Assembly: GCF_013464915.1 (NCBI RefSeq) | Contig: NZ_RAVT01000025.1 | Coordinates: 7,092 to 71,091 of the forward strand | Direction: 5' to 3' | DNA length: 64,000 bases | Source of the DNA: Stenotrophomonas maltophilia | GTDB lineage: Bacteria; Pseudomonadota; Gammaproteobacteria; Xanthomonadales; Xanthomonadaceae | Shown: positions 26,713-37,622 of the stretch, one piece after another | How the letters are laid out: each line of letters opens with the position of its first letter | Position numbering within the stretch: the first letter of the stretch is position 1 | Program-made: the position numbers and the translations under genes | Notes under the pieces: generated by a model | What the model saw: the letters and a program-made list of their open reading frames with translations, nothing else | Database searches by the model: none | What the model was told of the DNA's origin: nothing

Positions 26713-27900
26713 TTACTTCAGGTTGATGATTTTCTTGGCATCAGCCTGGTTCTTCACACCCTTCGCCAGCGCCTGCTGGGCGGCCTGCTTGGCCTCCGGG
26801 ATGCGACCTTCGGCATGCAGGACGCGTGCCAGGTTCAGGTAGGTCTCACCGTCCTTGGACAGCGGGGCAGCCTTCTGCCACGCATCGATCGCCTGCGGCA
26901 CCTGGTCGGAGTAGTAGTAGGACTGGGCCAGGGCCAGGTAAACCTGGTAGTCCGGCTTCAGGATGCCCTTCTGCAACCCTTCGTTGATGACCGCGATGAC
27001 GTCCTTTTCCTTTTTGTCGGTGTTGGCATAGATGGAGTACAGCTGCTTGTACTCGCGCTCTTCGGTGAGCTGGCCGCTGCTGCGCAGCTTGTCCATCACC
27101 GCGGCCGCCTTGTCCATCTGGTCGGCCTGCATGTACATGCTGGCCAGGTTCAGCTGGGCCTTCTTGTCGTTCGGGTTCTTGGCGGCCAGCGCCTCGGCTT
27201 CCTTGACCGCTTCACCGGACTGGCCGGCTTCGGACAGGGCCGCCATCAGCAGCTGGTTCCAGTTGTCCTTCGGTTCGGCCGAACCGGCGATGGCCTGCTT
27301 CAGCACCGGGATCGCTTCCTGGTAGCGCTCCAGCTGGTACAGCGCCTGGCCCTTGGCGATCAGTTCTTCCGGCTTGGTCGACTTGCTCTCGGCGAAGTAC
27401 TTGTCGAGGGTTGCCAGGCCTTCGGCGGTCTTGTCTTCCTGCAGCTCCAGCTGGCCCAGCATCAGCATCGACTGGAAGTGGCCGTTGTTGTCCAGCCCGC
27501 TGAACTGCAGCACCTGCTTCAGATAGGCGATCGCCGCCGGGGTGTCGTCGGTCTGGTAGGCGGCCTGCGAGGCCAGCTGCGCGGCCAGCGACTTGTCGTA
27601 CTCGTTCGCGGCGCTGTCAGCCAGGATGGCGTCGGCCTGGGTGCGGGTCTCCGGGAACTTTTCCTTGTTGTAGCTGTCGATCATTTTCTGCAGCTTGCTG
27701 CCCATCTTGGCCGAAGCCTTGACCGTCGGCTCCTGGCGGGTCGCGTTCGGGTACAGCGCCTCGGCCTTGGCCTGCTTGCCGCCGCGGTTGCCGCGCTCGG
27801 AGGAGCGCGAGGACTGCGCGAAGGCATCGGTGACCACGGCGCCGGTCAGGGCGGTCGCGACGAGGACGGAAAGCACAGCTTTGTGGTTACGGAAAATCAT
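26713..27900 (-). CDS. Periplasmic tetratricopeptide repeat protein
   Basis: A 395-residue protein with a signal peptide (about 1-28, ending DAFA-Q) and at least seven TPR-like helix pairs from about residue 65 to the end, such as ALYQLERYQEAIPVLKQAI, LASMYMQADQMDKAAAVM and LARVLHAEGRIPEAKQAAQQAL. It lies upstream of tonB on the same strand (143-bp gap). A TPR partner of TonB systems is known in some bacteria, so this protein may assist the TonB complex; that role is inferred from position. The ATG follows GAGGTG. Confidence 0.85.
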   Translation of the reverse strand: MIFRNHKAVLSVLVATALTGAVVTDAFAQSSRSSERGNRGGKQAKAEALYPNATRQEPTVKASAKMGSKLQKMIDSYNKEKFPETRTQADAILADSAANEYDKSLAAQLASQAAYQTDDTPAAIAYLKQVLQFSGLDNNGHFQSMLMLGQLELQEDKTAEGLATLDKYFAESKSTKPEELIAKGQALYQLERYQEAIPVLKQAIAGSAEPKDNWNQLLMAALSEAGQSGEAVKEAEALAAKNPNDKKAQLNLASMYMQADQMDKAAAVMDKLRSSGQLTEEREYKQLYSIYANTDKKEKDVIAVINEGLQKGILKPDYQVYLALAQSYYYSDQVPQAIDAWQKAAPLSKDGETYLNLARVLHAEGRIPEAKQAAQQALAKGVKNQADAKKIINLK

Positions 27901-28032
27901 CGTTCACCTCGATCGAACCGCCGGTTAGCGGCAAAGTCGGACTGTCAGAAAAATCTGAGCCGCCAAACGTATCAGAAACAGATGGCGTGAGAAATCGTTT
28001 TATGTGCTGCAATACAGCATAGAACTGCGCAC

Positions 28033-28839
28033 TCATCCGCACTTTGGCCGTAGCCCGGCCGCCTGCGCCTGCTGATAGACCGGCGTCAGGGCCGGGGCAT
28101 CGCGTCGCAGTTCCTGGATCCGGTTGGCCGGATCAGGGTGGGTGGACAGCCATTGCGGGCTGCGGCCGCCGCTGGCGGCCATCATGTTCTGCCACAGGTC
28201 GACTGCCTGCGCCGGATTGAAACCGGCCTGGGCCATCAGCCGTTGGCCGATCACGTCAGCCTCGCTTTCCTGGGTGCGTGAGCCGGGCAGCAGGAAGGCG
28301 GTCTGCGCGCCCATGCCGCCGAGCTGGTTGACGGTGCTGGCAGCGCCTTCGCCGTAGGCTGCACCGGCCAGCGCACCGAGCACGGCCAGACCGGTCTGCG
28401 CGCCCATCTGGCGGGTGATGCGTTCTTCGTGGTGACGGGCGATGACATGGCCGATTTCATGGCCGATCACGGCAGCCAGCTGGTCCTGGTTCTTGGCCAC
28501 GGTGAAGATGCCGGTGTTCACGCCGACCTTGCCCCCGGGCAGGGCGAATGCGTTGGGTTCCTTGTCGACGAACACCGCCGTCTCCCACCGTACGCCACGG
28601 TATTGAGGCGGCAACTGCGCGACCAGGGCATTGACCACGCACTGCACATAGCCGTTCTGGCGGCCGTCGGTGCTGATCTTTTCCTTCTGCTTGGTTTCGG
28701 CAAAGGCCTGTGCGCCGAGCTGGTCCAGCTGTGCCTGCGACACGCCACCCACCATCTGCCGGCGCCCGGTGGGGGAAGTGGTGGTCGCGCAGGCGCTGAC
28801 CAGGGTGGTGATGACAAGGGCCAGCAGCAGTTGTTTCAT
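28033..28839 (-). CDS. M48 family metalloprotease lipoprotein
   Basis: A zinc protease of the LoiP/YcaL/BepA-like group working in envelope quality control. The 268-residue product is a lipoprotein (lipobox LVSAC, Cys17). Zinc site: HEIGH at residues 127-131 and the third ligand in ESEADVIG. The tail has STHPDPANRIQEL, conserved in this group. The start was set at 28839 because a GGGGGAG ribosome-binding site sits just upstream; the longer frame to 29049 lacks support. Confidence 0.93.
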   Translation of the reverse strand: MKQLLLALVITTLVSACATTTSPTGRRQMVGGVSQAQLDQLGAQAFAETKQKEKISTDGRQNGYVQCVVNALVAQLPPQYRGVRWETAVFVDKEPNAFALPGGKVGVNTGIFTVAKNQDQLAAVIGHEIGHVIARHHEERITRQMGAQTGLAVLGALAGAAYGEGAASTVNQLGGMGAQTAFLLPGSRTQESEADVIGQRLMAQAGFNPAQAVDLWQNMMAASGGRSPQWLSTHPDPANRIQELRRDAPALTPVYQQAQAAGLRPKCG

Positions 28840-28910
28840 GGAAGCTCCCCCGTGTTCATATGCGCAGTGTGTAGCGTAGCGGCTTAATCTTTCGTCAAGC
28901 GGACGCGGCG

Positions 28911-29756
28911 TTACGTTGACCCCAGGAACACCATCGCGGCAAGGGCAACCGCATTGTTCAAGGCATGCGCGGTGATCGCCGCCCACAACGTGCCGGTACG
29001 CTGGTAGAGCCAGCAGAACGCAGCCCCCATGCCACCATAGACCAGCCACAGCTGTGCGATTTCGGCTGGGCCATTGGCACTGGTGCCCGGGATCTCATGG
29101 ATCAGGGCGAATGCCAGGCTGCTCAGTACCACGCCCAGCCACGGGCGCCCGGCCTTCCACAGGCGGCCAAACAGCACGCGGCGGAACAGCAGTTCCTCGT
29201 AGGCCGGCGCCAGTACCACCGCGAACAGCACCAGGAACAACGGGAAACGCGCGATCGCGCTCTGCATCAGCGCCAGATTGGTGGGGACCGGCTCGATGCC
29301 GAACTGCTTGGCCAGGAAGGCGATGCCGTTGCTGCCGAGCACGATCAGGGTCGCCACCAGCAGGGTCCAGCCCCAGGTGGATGGGCGGCGCAGCGCCTGG
29401 CGCGACGCCCGGCGCTCGGCGGCGTTGGCTGGCCGTCGCCAGAAGTACAGCAGCAACGCGGCACCACCGGTGGCGAACAGCGCCATGAGAATCTGCGCAA
29501 GCGCGCCAGGCTGGCCCAGTGTCGCCGCGACCGGACCGGCGTCGGGTGTTCCTCCGCTGGCCTGCGCATTGGCATAACCAACCACCACGCCACGGTAAAG
29601 GCCCCACAGCAGGCCGCTGATCAGGCTCAGGCCGAACAGGGTGACAGCGGCGATGCCCAGGTCGATGAAAAACCCCGCCAGCGGTGAAACGACACGCGGC
29701 GCGGCCGAGGCCGGCGGAATCGGGGGCGGGGCGGAAACCGGGGCGGATGCGGACAT
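28911..29756 (-). CDS. CPBP family intramembrane metalloprotease
   Basis: A membrane protease of the CAAX/bacteriocin-processing (Abi) family, 281 residues with about seven membrane helices. The three conserved motifs are present: EELLFRRVLFG, FALIHE, and HALNN near the end. Substrates in this family range from prenylated proteins to bacteriocin precursors; none can be assigned here. The N-terminus is Ala/Pro-rich. It is downstream of gyrB on the same strand with a 67-bp gap. Confidence 0.88.
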   Translation of the reverse strand: MSASAPVSAPPPIPPASAAPRVVSPLAGFFIDLGIAAVTLFGLSLISGLLWGLYRGVVVGYANAQASGGTPDAGPVAATLGQPGALAQILMALFATGGAALLLYFWRRPANAAERRASRQALRRPSTWGWTLLVATLIVLGSNGIAFLAKQFGIEPVPTNLALMQSAIARFPLFLVLFAVVLAPAYEELLFRRVLFGRLWKAGRPWLGVVLSSLAFALIHEIPGTSANGPAEIAQLWLVYGGMGAAFCWLYQRTGTLWAAITAHALNNAVALAAMVFLGST

Positions 29757-29823
29757 CAGGTACCTGCGTTCAAGGATCGAAGGCCGGCGCGCCTCCCCGC
29801 GCACCGGCCATCACCGGATTGTG

Positions 29824-32366
<2,543 letters not shown>

Positions 32367-32395
32367 GCCGGGGTCGAGCGGCCCTGGTGTGCCCA

Positions 32396-33490
32396 CTATG
32401 GCACAGCCACGATCTGTGCATGTTCCACGTGGAACCGGGCGATGTGGGTCAGTTCTTCCAGCGCCGCCGGCGTTTCGGTGGCGGTGATGAAGATCTGTGC
32501 TGGGCCATTGAGCAGGCGCTCAAGTACCCGCGCCTGGTGGGTGCGATCCAGCTCCGAGGCCAGATCGTCCAGCGCGATCACCGGCCATTCGCCGCGCTGC
32601 TCGGCATAGTCTTCGGCCTGCGCGAGCAGGCAGGCCAATGCCGTCAGCTTGGCCTGGCCCCGGGACAGCGCATCGCGACCAGGAATGCTCTTGAAGTCCA
32701 CGCTCCAGTCCGCCCGGTGCGGGCCGACCGAGGTGTAGCCAGCCTGGCGGTCGCGTTTCCGCGCCAGAAGCAGGGCGTCGGCCAGCGGCAGTTCATGCCG
32801 CCGCCATCCAGGACTCAGTTCCAGTCCCTGGATGCCGAGTTGCGGCGCCAGACTGGCGGCCAAGGCCACAGTGCGCTGCTGCAGACGCTCCAGGTAGTGC
32901 TGGCGGCGGCTGGTCAGTGGTTCTCCGGCCTCGGCCAGCTCGTGATCCCAGGTATCGAGCATCCGCGACGGCCCGCCCTGCTTGAGCAGGGCATTGCGCT
33001 GCTTCAGCGCCCGGGAGTAGCGGCGCCACAGGGAAAGAAAATCCGGTTCCACGTGGAACAAGCCCCAATCGAGGAAGCGGCGGCGGGGTTCGCCACCACC
33101 ACTGACCAATGCATGGCTCCCAGGCTCGAACGTCACCACGGCCAGCGCGGCGCAGAGATTGCCCAGCTGCGCGACATCTTCGCCGTCCAGCCGCCCCTTC
33201 CAGTCCTGGCCACTGTGGCGCAGCCCGGCCTTTCGCCGGTGGGGTGGGTGATCGGCACGCTGTTCGTCCCATTCCACGAAGATTTCCAACGCTTCCTGGC
33301 CCTGGCGCACCAATCCATCGCGGACCCGGCCACGGAAGCTGCGTCCATAGGCCATCAGATGCAGGGCTTCCAGCACGCTGGTCTTGCCGGCACCGTTGTC
33401 GCCGGTCAGCAGGTTCAATCCCGGCTGCGGCAACAGGTCCACCGCACTGAAGCGACGCAGTTGGTGCAGGGCGAGGCGGCGGATAAGCAT
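32396..33490 (-). CDS. recF: DNA replication and repair protein RecF
   Basis: SMC-like ATPase that loads RecA at gaps together with RecO and RecR. The 364-residue protein has Walker [10 protein letters not shown] at residues 30-38, the signature [12 protein letters not shown] and Walker [13 protein letters not shown]. Two parS-like sites lie inside its coding region and are read in the same frame as Phe-His-Val-Glu, near residue 147 and near the C-terminus. Position between dnaN and gyrB is the standard one. Confidence 0.97.
   Translation of the reverse strand: MLIRRLALHQLRRFSAVDLLPQPGLNLLTGDNGAGKTSVLEALHLMAYGRSFRGRVRDGLVRQGQEALEIFVEWDEQRADHPPHRRKAGLRHSGQDWKGRLDGEDVAQLGNLCAALAVVTFEPGSHALVSGGGEPRRRFLDWGLFHVEPDFLSLWRRYSRALKQRNALLKQGGPSRMLDTWDHELAEAGEPLTSRRQHYLERLQQRTVALAASLAPQLGIQGLELSPGWRRHELPLADALLLARKRDRQAGYTSVGPHRADWSVDFKSIPGRDALSRGQAKLTALACLLAQAEDYAEQRGEWPVIALDDLASELDRTHQARVLERLLNGPAQIFITATETPAALEELTHIARFHVEHAQIVAVP
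32421..32436. other. parS-like ParB site 1 (in recF)
   Basis: TGTTCCACGTGGAACC, 15 of 16 bases of the palindrome TGTTCCACGTGGAACA. It lies within the last codons of recF (encoding FHVEH). ParB-type proteins bind such sites to organise and partition the origin region; parA/parB themselves are not in the window. Confidence 0.85.
33047..33062. other. parS-like ParB site 2 (in recF)
   Basis: GGTTCCACGTGGAACA inside recF, encoding LFHVEP. The 14-bp core GTTCCACGTGGAAC is a perfect palindrome. Confidence 0.85.
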
Positions 33491-33621
33491 GGGGCGCGAA
33501 AGACCATCCGCACGAGGCGGTAGCGGGGCAGGGAATCCATCAGCTTACTGCATCGGTCAAGCCGACCGCGCTGCGCCAGCTGCAAAGCGAAGGAGAAGCC
33601 TCTGTGCGGCAAGCGATCGCA

Positions 33622-33637
33622 CGTTCCACGTGGGGCC
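33622..33637. other. parS-like site 3, half degenerate
   Basis: CGTTCCACGTGGGGCC keeps one full half-site (GTTCCACG) and a weakened second half. It lies between recF and dnaN. Possibly a decayed or low-affinity site. Confidence 0.5.
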
Positions 33638-33677
33638 ACGCCATCCGCTTGGCCCTCTACAGGCCTGGACGTGGCCT

Positions 33678-33864
33678 AAATCCCTTCAATTCTGTCGAGG
33701 GCAGCAGGGCTTCTACCCTCAGATTTCAACGATTTCAGGGCCTTCGCACAGGCGTGAGTGCGAGCTTCGGCGGGGGTGCGGTCGGATGACCCCGCAGATT
33801 CCTTCAAATCTGCGATCCAGTGTCCTGGAGGGTTCCACAGATTTCAAAAAATTCAGTCCCTTCG
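33678..33864 (+). repeat. Pair of imperfect ~68-bp repeats with 118-bp period near the origin
   Basis: Unit 1 (33678-33745) and unit 2 (33796-33864) each contain CCTTCAA.TCTG, a spacer with AGGG-TTC, then CAGATTTCAA and CCTTCG. The TTCAA(T/A)TCTG boxes start at 33685 and 33803 and the CAGATTTCAA boxes at 33720 and 33838, both 118 bp apart. Within a unit the two boxes are inverted. No protein-like frame covers them. They look like iterons or protein-binding modules of the origin region. Confidence 0.65.
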
Positions 33865-33871
33865 TTTCACG

Positions 33872-34110
33872 CTGTCCACAGCGGGCCTGTATGACTTATA
33901 CACAAGGTATGGGCAATCTGTGGATAAAAAAGCCCTTTTGCCTGCCGCGGAAAACTATCCACAGGTTCCCCCCCAGCCAGAGGGGCCTCTATACAGGGGG
34001 TTTCAGCTGTATAAATTCCTTTTAAATCATGCAGATAACTGGTTTTTCCACGAAATCTGCCTCTACCATCACCACCATGCTTTAGATTTATACCCAGATT
34101 TAGAAGCTAG
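33872..34110. other. Candidate oriC element A (recF-dnaN gap)
   Basis: The 987-bp gap between recF and dnaN holds four DnaA-box-like 9-mers in 92 bp: CTGTCCACA (33872), TTATACACA (33896), TGTGGATAA (33919, perfect) and CTATCCACA (33955). These are followed by an AT-rich stretch about 34010-34110 (ATAAATTCCTTTTAAATC and TTTAGATTTATACC) that could unwind; another weak box is at 34140. In-frame stretches across the gap are not protein-like. 33491-33677 holds only the degenerate parS site, and 34150-34400 shows nothing further. Confidence 0.6.
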
Positions 34111-34402
34111 GCTTGGCCTGATCCGCCCCGAATCAATCCTGTGGACAGAGGCGTTTGCAGAAGCAGCGGGGATCGCAGCATCAGCAGCCCGCCGCTTCGC
34201 CAATCCAGCCAGATCTGGCCAAATGCCCCACGTTGAGAATCCAGGTACTGACGCTTCCGATCAAACCTGAGGCGTCAGCGAGCATTGGCTGCAATCGCTG
34301 GTCCCAACACTCGCCATCAATCGTGTTGAAGGCGGGGGAAGAGGGGACCAACGAGCAGGAGGACGTTCCTCCAAATGGATGCTGTTCGACGCCTTGCTGC
34401 GA

Positions 34403-34418
34403 TGCTCCACGTGGAACA
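34403..34418. other. parS-like ParB site 4
   Basis: TGCTCCACGTGGAACA, one change from the palindrome, immediately beside the dnaN terminator. Confidence 0.8.
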
Positions 34419-34447
34419 AAAAAAACGCCCGGGAAGATCCCGGGCGT
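34418..34447 (-). terminator. Rho-independent terminator of dnaN
   Basis: On the minus strand a 10-bp stem ACGCCCGGGA / TCCCGGGCGT with a 3-nt loop is followed by eight T residues. It sits exactly between parS-like sites 4 and 5. Confidence 0.9.
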
Positions 34448-34452
34448 CGTTC

Positions 34453-34468
34453 GGTTCCACGTGGAACA
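34453..34468. other. parS-like ParB site 5
   Basis: GGTTCCACGTGGAACA, perfect 14-bp core, 9 nt downstream of the dnaN stop codon. Confidence 0.85.
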
Positions 34469-34477
34469 GCGCTGCTG

Positions 34478-35578
34478 TCAGAGACGCAGCGGCATGACCA
34501 CGTGACGCGACTTCTCGCTGCTGGATTCACGCACCAGCGCGGAGGAGTTGGAGTCGCGCAGCTGGATGATGACTTCCTCGTCGCGCAGCGCGGACAGGGC
34601 ATCCAGCAGGTAGTTCACATTGAAGCCGATGGCCAGATCGCTGACCGTGGTGTCGGCCTCGATCTCTTCCTGGGCTTCTTCCTGCTCCGGGTTGTGCGCA
34701 CTGATCTTCAGGTTGCCCGGCGAGACTTCCACGCGGATGCCGCGGTACTTCTCGTTGGACAGGATCGCGGCACGCTGCAGCGAGGCACGGAGGGCTTCGC
34801 GATCCACCTTCACTTCACGGTCGGCACCGATCGGAATCACCGCTTCGTAATCCGGGAAGCGACCGTCGATCAGCTTCGAGGTGAAGGTGACATCGTCGCG
34901 CTTCACGCGGACGTGGCTGCGGCCGACTTCCAGCTCGATCTCGCGATCACCGCTTTCCAGCAGGCGCTGCAGCTCGGTCACGCCCTTGCGCGGCACGATG
35001 ATCTGGCGCTTGGAACCGCTGGGCTTGGCCAGGTCGGTTTCACACAGGGCCAGGCGATGGCCGTCGGTGGCGACGGTGCGCAGCGCATCGCCGCGCAGGT
35101 CGAACAGCAGGCCGTTGAGGTAGTAGCGCACGTCCTGCTGGGCCATCGCGAACGCGGTGCGTTCGATCAGTTCCTTCAGGGTCGCTTCGCCGATGGCCAC
35201 GCGCTCGGTGGCTTCCACTTCGTCCACCGACGGGAAGTCGTTGGAAGGCAGGGTGGCCAGGGTGAAGCGGCTGCGGCCAGCCTGCACGGTGATCTTGTCA
35301 CCGGTCTGCGAGACGGTGATCCGGCTGCCGTCGGGCAGGGCGCGGATGATCTCGAACAGCTTGCGGGCGGGAATGGTGGTTTCGCCGTCCTGGGCATCTT
35401 CAACCGCGATCCGCGACACCATCTCCACTTCCAGGTCGGTACCGGTCAGCGACAGCTGGCCGTTCTGCACCTGGACCAGGAAATTGGCCAGAACCGGAAG
35501 GGTCTGGCGGCGTTCGACCACGTTGACGACCTGTGCCAACGGCTTGAGAAAGGCTTCGCGCTGCAGTGTGAAACGCAT
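34478..35578 (-). CDS. dnaN: DNA polymerase III sliding clamp (beta subunit)
   Basis: Ring-shaped processivity clamp. 366 residues, the standard length, with three repeated clamp folds. It starts MRFTLQREAFLKPLAQVVNVVERRQTLPVLANFLV and ends with VVMPLRL, the conserved last residues forming part of the binding pocket. It follows dnaA with a 275-bp gap that carries two perfect DnaA boxes and ends at a strong terminator, so it is separate from recF. Confidence 0.98.
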   Translation of the reverse strand: MRFTLQREAFLKPLAQVVNVVERRQTLPVLANFLVQVQNGQLSLTGTDLEVEMVSRIAVEDAQDGETTIPARKLFEIIRALPDGSRITVSQTGDKITVQAGRSRFTLATLPSNDFPSVDEVEATERVAIGEATLKELIERTAFAMAQQDVRYYLNGLLFDLRGDALRTVATDGHRLALCETDLAKPSGSKRQIIVPRKGVTELQRLLESGDREIELEVGRSHVRVKRDDVTFTSKLIDGRFPDYEAVIPIGADREVKVDREALRASLQRAAILSNEKYRGIRVEVSPGNLKISAHNPEQEEAQEEIEADTTVSDLAIGFNVNYLLDALSALRDEEVIIQLRDSNSSALVRESSSEKSRHVVMPLRL

Positions 35579-35853
35579 GTGGTTCCGTGCCCCTATGCTT
35601 TAAAAAATGTGGAATAAATCAAAAGCTTGGTGGTGCTGGTAGAGACAGAATCGCTGGAAAACAACGCTAAGTCTTTGTAAATAAAAGAATTTCAGACCTC
35701 GAAACCCTCTGTATTACCGACCCCCAGGGGGTGGGGAAAGCTGTGGATAAATTCCGCGCGATTTCAAACGCCTTTTTTATCCACAACGTGTCCCGCGCTT
35801 GCTACCGGATTCTGCACCGTTTTGTGCGATGACGCCTCATCGGCATCCGTGCA
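35579..35853. other. Candidate oriC element B (dnaA-dnaN gap)
   Basis: Two perfect DnaA boxes in inverted orientation: TGTGGATAA at 35742-35750 and TTATCCACA at 35777-35785, 26 bp apart. Next to them is an AT-rich stretch around 35600-35690 (TTAAAAAATGTGGAATAAAT and TTGTAAATAAAAGAATTTC). A dnaA-dnaN origin is what I recall for Xanthomonas. ATTTCA motifs here (35690, 35761) also occur in the repeats at 33.7-33.9 kb. The dnaN promoter must also lie here. Confidence 0.7.
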
Positions 35854-37185
35854 TCATTCGCTCAGCTTCCGGATCAGCTTGTCCCAGTCCTCGCGGAGCT
35901 TGCCGTCGGTTTCCATCAGGGTGCGGATCTGGCGGCAGGCGTGCAGCACCGTGGTGTGATCGCGACCGGCAAAGGCATCGCCGATCTCGGGCAGGCTGTG
36001 CTCGGTCAGTTCCTTGGTCAGGGCCATGGCGACCTGGCGGGGACGGGCCAGCGAGCGGGTCCGACGCTTCGACAGCAGATCCTTGATCTGCAGGCCGTAG
36101 TAGTCGGCAACGGTTTTCTGGATGTTGGGAATGCTGATCGCCTGCTGCTGGGCGCGCAGCAGGTCGCGCAGGGTTTCCTGGGCGAATTCGGTGGTGATCG
36201 CGCGGCCGGTGAAGTTGGCGCGGGCGGTCAGGGTATTGAGCGCGCCCTCGAGGTCGCGCACGTTGGAGCGCATCTTCTTGGCGATCAGGAACGCAACATC
36301 ATCGGGAATCTCGGCACCGCGTTCGCGCGCCTTGGCCAGCACGATCGCGGCGCGGGTCTCGAAGTCCGGCGGTTCGATCGCGACCGACAGGCCCCAGGCA
36401 AGCCGCGACTTCAGGCGCGCTTCCAGACCCTCGACCTCGCGCGGATAGCGGTCGCAGGTCAGGATGATCTGCTGCTTGCCATCGAACAACGCGTTGAAGG
36501 TGTGGAAGAACTCTTCCTGGGTGCGGTCCTTGCCGGCGAAGAACTGGATGTCATCGATCAGCAGCGCGTCCACCTGTTGGAACTGGCGCTTGAACTGATC
36601 CATGGTCTTTTCCTGCAGGGCTCGGATCATCGCGCTGAAGAACTGTTCCGAACGCAGGTACAGCACCTTCGCGCCCGGATTGGCCTGGCGCATGGCGTTG
36701 CCGGCGGCGAACATCAGGTGGGTCTTGCCCAGGCCGGTGCCTCCGTACAGCAGCAGCGGGTTGTGCGCGCGGTCGCCGGGCTTCTGCGCTGCCTGGAAGG
36801 CGGCGGCCAGGCCCAGCTGGTTGCTGCGGCCTTCAACGAAGTTGGCGAACGTGTAGTGATTGTCCAGGTTGCCGGCAAACGGCACCTGCGGTTCGCTGGA
36901 AACATGCGCCGATGGCGTGGAAACCGGCGCGTTCTGCGCCTCCACGGGGCGCGGACGCGAGCCGATTTCAAGAAAAACGTCGCTGAAGCCGGCGAAATGC
37001 GCCAGCAGTTCGCGGATCCGGACCAGATACAGCTCGCGGACCTGGTCGACGATGAAGGCATTCGGTGCATACAGCACCAGGCTGTCCACGCGCAGATCGG
37101 CCTGCAGCGGCTTCAACCAGGTATGAACGTCTTCCGGCGGGAACTCCGCTTCGAGGCGCTCGAGACTACGGGACCAAGCATCCAT
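35854..37185 (-). CDS. dnaA: Chromosomal replication initiator DnaA
   Basis: Binds DnaA boxes and opens the origin. 443 residues from the ATG at 37185 ([20 protein letters not shown]); a TTG two codons earlier is not needed. Domain III has Walker [10 protein letters not shown] and Walker [15 protein letters not shown]; the arginine-finger region and domain IV signature [19 protein letters not shown] are intact. The linker domain II is short and Pro/Ser-rich. DnaA-box-like sites lie both upstream and downstream, so autoregulation is likely. Confidence 0.98.
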   Translation of the reverse strand: MDAWSRSLERLEAEFPPEDVHTWLKPLQADLRVDSLVLYAPNAFIVDQVRELYLVRIRELLAHFAGFSDVFLEIGSRPRPVEAQNAPVSTPSAHVSSEPQVPFAGNLDNHYTFANFVEGRSNQLGLAAAFQAAQKPGDRAHNPLLLYGGTGLGKTHLMFAAGNAMRQANPGAKVLYLRSEQFFSAMIRALQEKTMDQFKRQFQQVDALLIDDIQFFAGKDRTQEEFFHTFNALFDGKQQIILTCDRYPREVEGLEARLKSRLAWGLSVAIEPPDFETRAAIVLAKARERGAEIPDDVAFLIAKKMRSNVRDLEGALNTLTARANFTGRAITTEFAQETLRDLLRAQQQAISIPNIQKTVADYYGLQIKDLLSKRRTRSLARPRQVAMALTKELTEHSLPEIGDAFAGRDHTTVLHACRQIRTLMETDGKLREDWDKLIRKLSE

Positions 37186-37310
37186 CAGCAATAATCGTCC
37201 GGTGGCCGGGGCGTGGACGCGACAAGGCGCCCAAACACAGGCCGGAAAGGGGGGAAATGGATGGCTCAGACTACCACCGAGCGCCCGCCTTCGGAATGCT
37301 TGTCCCCTAC

Positions 37311-37331
37311 TTATTCACAAAAACATCCACA
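37311..37331. promoter_or_regulatory. DnaA-box-like sites upstream of dnaA and rpmH
   Basis: TTATTCACA (37311-37319, one mismatch) and ACATCCACA (37323-37331, two mismatches) lie in the divergent dnaA/rpmH gap. They may mediate DnaA autoregulation or add to the origin. Confidence 0.4.
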
Positions 37332-37371
37332 GCTATTGCACAGCCCAGTGAATTCGCGTAGCTGCCAGGGG

Positions 37372-37401
37372 TTGACTTGGGGCGGGGTACCTCTCTAGAA
37401 T
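37372..37401 (+). promoter_or_regulatory. rpmH: Sigma-70 promoter of rpmH
   Basis: TTGACT (37372-37377) and TAGAAT (37396-37401) with 18-bp spacing: the best-matching sigma-70 promoter in the window, 39 nt before rpmH, whose ATG follows an AGAGGCCCCCA leader. Confidence 0.8.
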
Positions 37402-37440
37402 TTCCGGTTCTTTCCGTCCCATTCATACGAGAGGCCCCCA

Positions 37441-37581
37441 ATGGCCACGAAGCGCACCTACCAGCCCAGCAACCTCAAGCGTAAGCGCGACCACGGCTTC
37501 CGTGCCCGTATGAAGACCGCTGACGGCCGCAAGATCCTGTCGCGTCGCCGCGCCAAGGGCCGCAAAGTCCTGAGCGCCTGA
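37441..37581 (+). CDS. rpmH: 50S ribosomal protein L34
   Basis: A 46-residue, very basic ribosomal protein: begins [20 protein letters not shown], then [20 protein letters not shown] and ends KVLSA. It matches the L34 family along its whole length. First gene of rpmH-rnpA-yidC, read rightward from the strong promoter at 37372. Confidence 0.98.
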   Translation: MATKRTYQPSNLKRKRDHGFRARMKTADGRKILSRRRAKGRKVLSA

Positions 37582-37622
37582 TTGCCATGCCGCACCTCGC
37601 GGCAGACGCAATCCCTTCGACA

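Noticed and set aside
33384-34270. Overlapping plus-strand open frames of 213 and 170 codons in the recF-dnaN gap
   Set aside because: They run through parS, DnaA boxes and the 118-bp repeats, change character along their length and resemble no protein; treated as origin DNA.
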